Assembly: GCA_029259775.1 (NCBI GenBank)
Contig: JAJDEN010000058.1
Coordinates: 270,600-334,599 of the forward strand
Length of the DNA: 64,000 bases
Reading direction: 5' to 3'
From: Planctomycetota bacterium
GTDB lineage: Bacteria > Planctomycetota > PLA2 > JAEUHO01
The translations under genes were made by a program, and so were the position numbers. Of this stretch, positions 63,864-64,000 are shown in pieces (the stretch's first letter is position 1; every line of letters starts with the position of its first letter). The notes under the pieces are model-generated. The model was not told the DNA's origin. It saw nothing but the letters and a program-made list of their open reading frames with translations, and ran no database searches.

Positions 63864-63938
63864 TGGTAGCGGGGGCGGGAGTCGAACCCGCGACCTCCAG
63901 GTTATGAGCCTGACGAGATACCACTTCTCCACCCCGCG
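63864..63938 (-). tRNA. tRNA-Met (anticodon CAT), initiator type
   Basis: 75 nt including an encoded CCA. Acceptor CGCGGGG/CCCCGCT leaves an unpaired C1-T72, and the D-stem GAGA/TCTC has A11-T24; both are initiator features. Anticodon loop CTCATAA. The anticodon stem has A29-T41, G30-C40, G31-C39, so the first of the three G-C pairs usual in initiators is A-T here. A terminator follows. Confidence 0.92.
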
Positions 63939-64000
63939 TCGCTTGGTGGGGGGGAGAGAGTACCCGTTGACCCAGGGGGGCCAAGCTTTGGTCGGGCGGG
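63939..64000. other. Window end, no gene seen
   Basis: The last 62 bases contain no recognisable feature beyond the tRNA upstream region. Confidence 0.4.

Overview
The window is a gene-dense, very GC-rich bacterial chromosome segment of about 64 kb. It most likely comes from a planctomycete (Planctomycetota), probably an uncultured lineage. This rests on gene content read from the sequence: a transmembrane Ser/Thr kinase with a formylglycine-generating-enzyme-like (FGE-like) C-terminus, FG-GAP/VCBS proteins, secreted prenyltransferase/squalene-oxidase-fold proteins, LpxK (so a lipid-A outer membrane), a type II secretion pseudopilin, MglA/roadblock signalling, and topoisomerase VI. Myxococcota share some of these families and are the main alternative. 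No phage, transposase, CRISPR array, rRNA or replication origin was seen.

Layout. 0-7 kb: the 3' end of an unknown gene, a glutaryl-CoA dehydrogenase-like enzyme, a membrane-anchored protein, a MarR regulator, a Ser/Thr kinase, and a divergent lipoprotein resembling the SecD P1 head. 7-17 kb: an ExbD-like/cyclase-fold secreted protein, a heterodimeric ABC exporter pair, an AT-richer gene-free island, and a secreted FGE-fold protein. 17-24 kb: LysM protein, lpxK, a cluster of hairpins, top6B-top6A, gspK. 24-29 kb: two FG-GAP proteins, a multi-pass membrane protein, a GTAGGGGCG repeat cluster, and a thioredoxin-like/HEAT protein whose frame contains an in-frame UGA. 29-40 kb: an ABC transporter, the two tetrahydrofolate enzymes of histidine breakdown (ftcD and a cyclodeaminase), a GT2 glycosyltransferase, monomeric isocitrate dehydrogenase, hutI, hutU. 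40-45 kb: three overlapping GT-B glycosyltransferases, an FHA protein, a NifU/SufU-like protein, DUF456. 45-52 kb: a five-gene signalling operon (DUF4388/PEGA/propeller protein, TPR-roadblock, roadblock, membrane-anchored MglA, roadblock). 52-64 kb: TPR protein, structured intergenic element, TatD hydrolase, second cyclase-fold protein, transsulfuration enzyme, 32-aa basic protein, pseudouridine synthase, tRNA-Val, M50 protease, CNA-B/CarboxypepD-like protein, HAD phosphatase, PilZ protein, repeats and an initiator-type tRNA-Met.

Most notable observation. The gene at 27960-29069 (minus strand) reads through one in-frame UGA placed exactly where the first cysteine of a thioredoxin CxxC motif belongs (U-P-H-C). 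It has a signal peptide and a good ribosome binding site upstream, and a small hairpin of bacterial SECIS type 20 nt downstream. It is probably a selenoprotein that standard gene calling would truncate to its HEAT-repeat part. Whether the organism has SelA/SelB/SelC/SelD cannot be seen here.

Gene interplay. HutU, HutI, glutamate formiminotransferase and formimino-THF cyclodeaminase together convert urocanate to glutamate and methenyl-THF; histidine ammonia-lyase is not in the window. The MglA operon looks like a cell-polarity or surface-signalling switch with three roadblock-type partners. Translational coupling through overlapping stop/start codons (ATGA, GTGA, TTGA, TGATG) is common. Convergent gene ends are often marked by hairpins that contain the stop codons.
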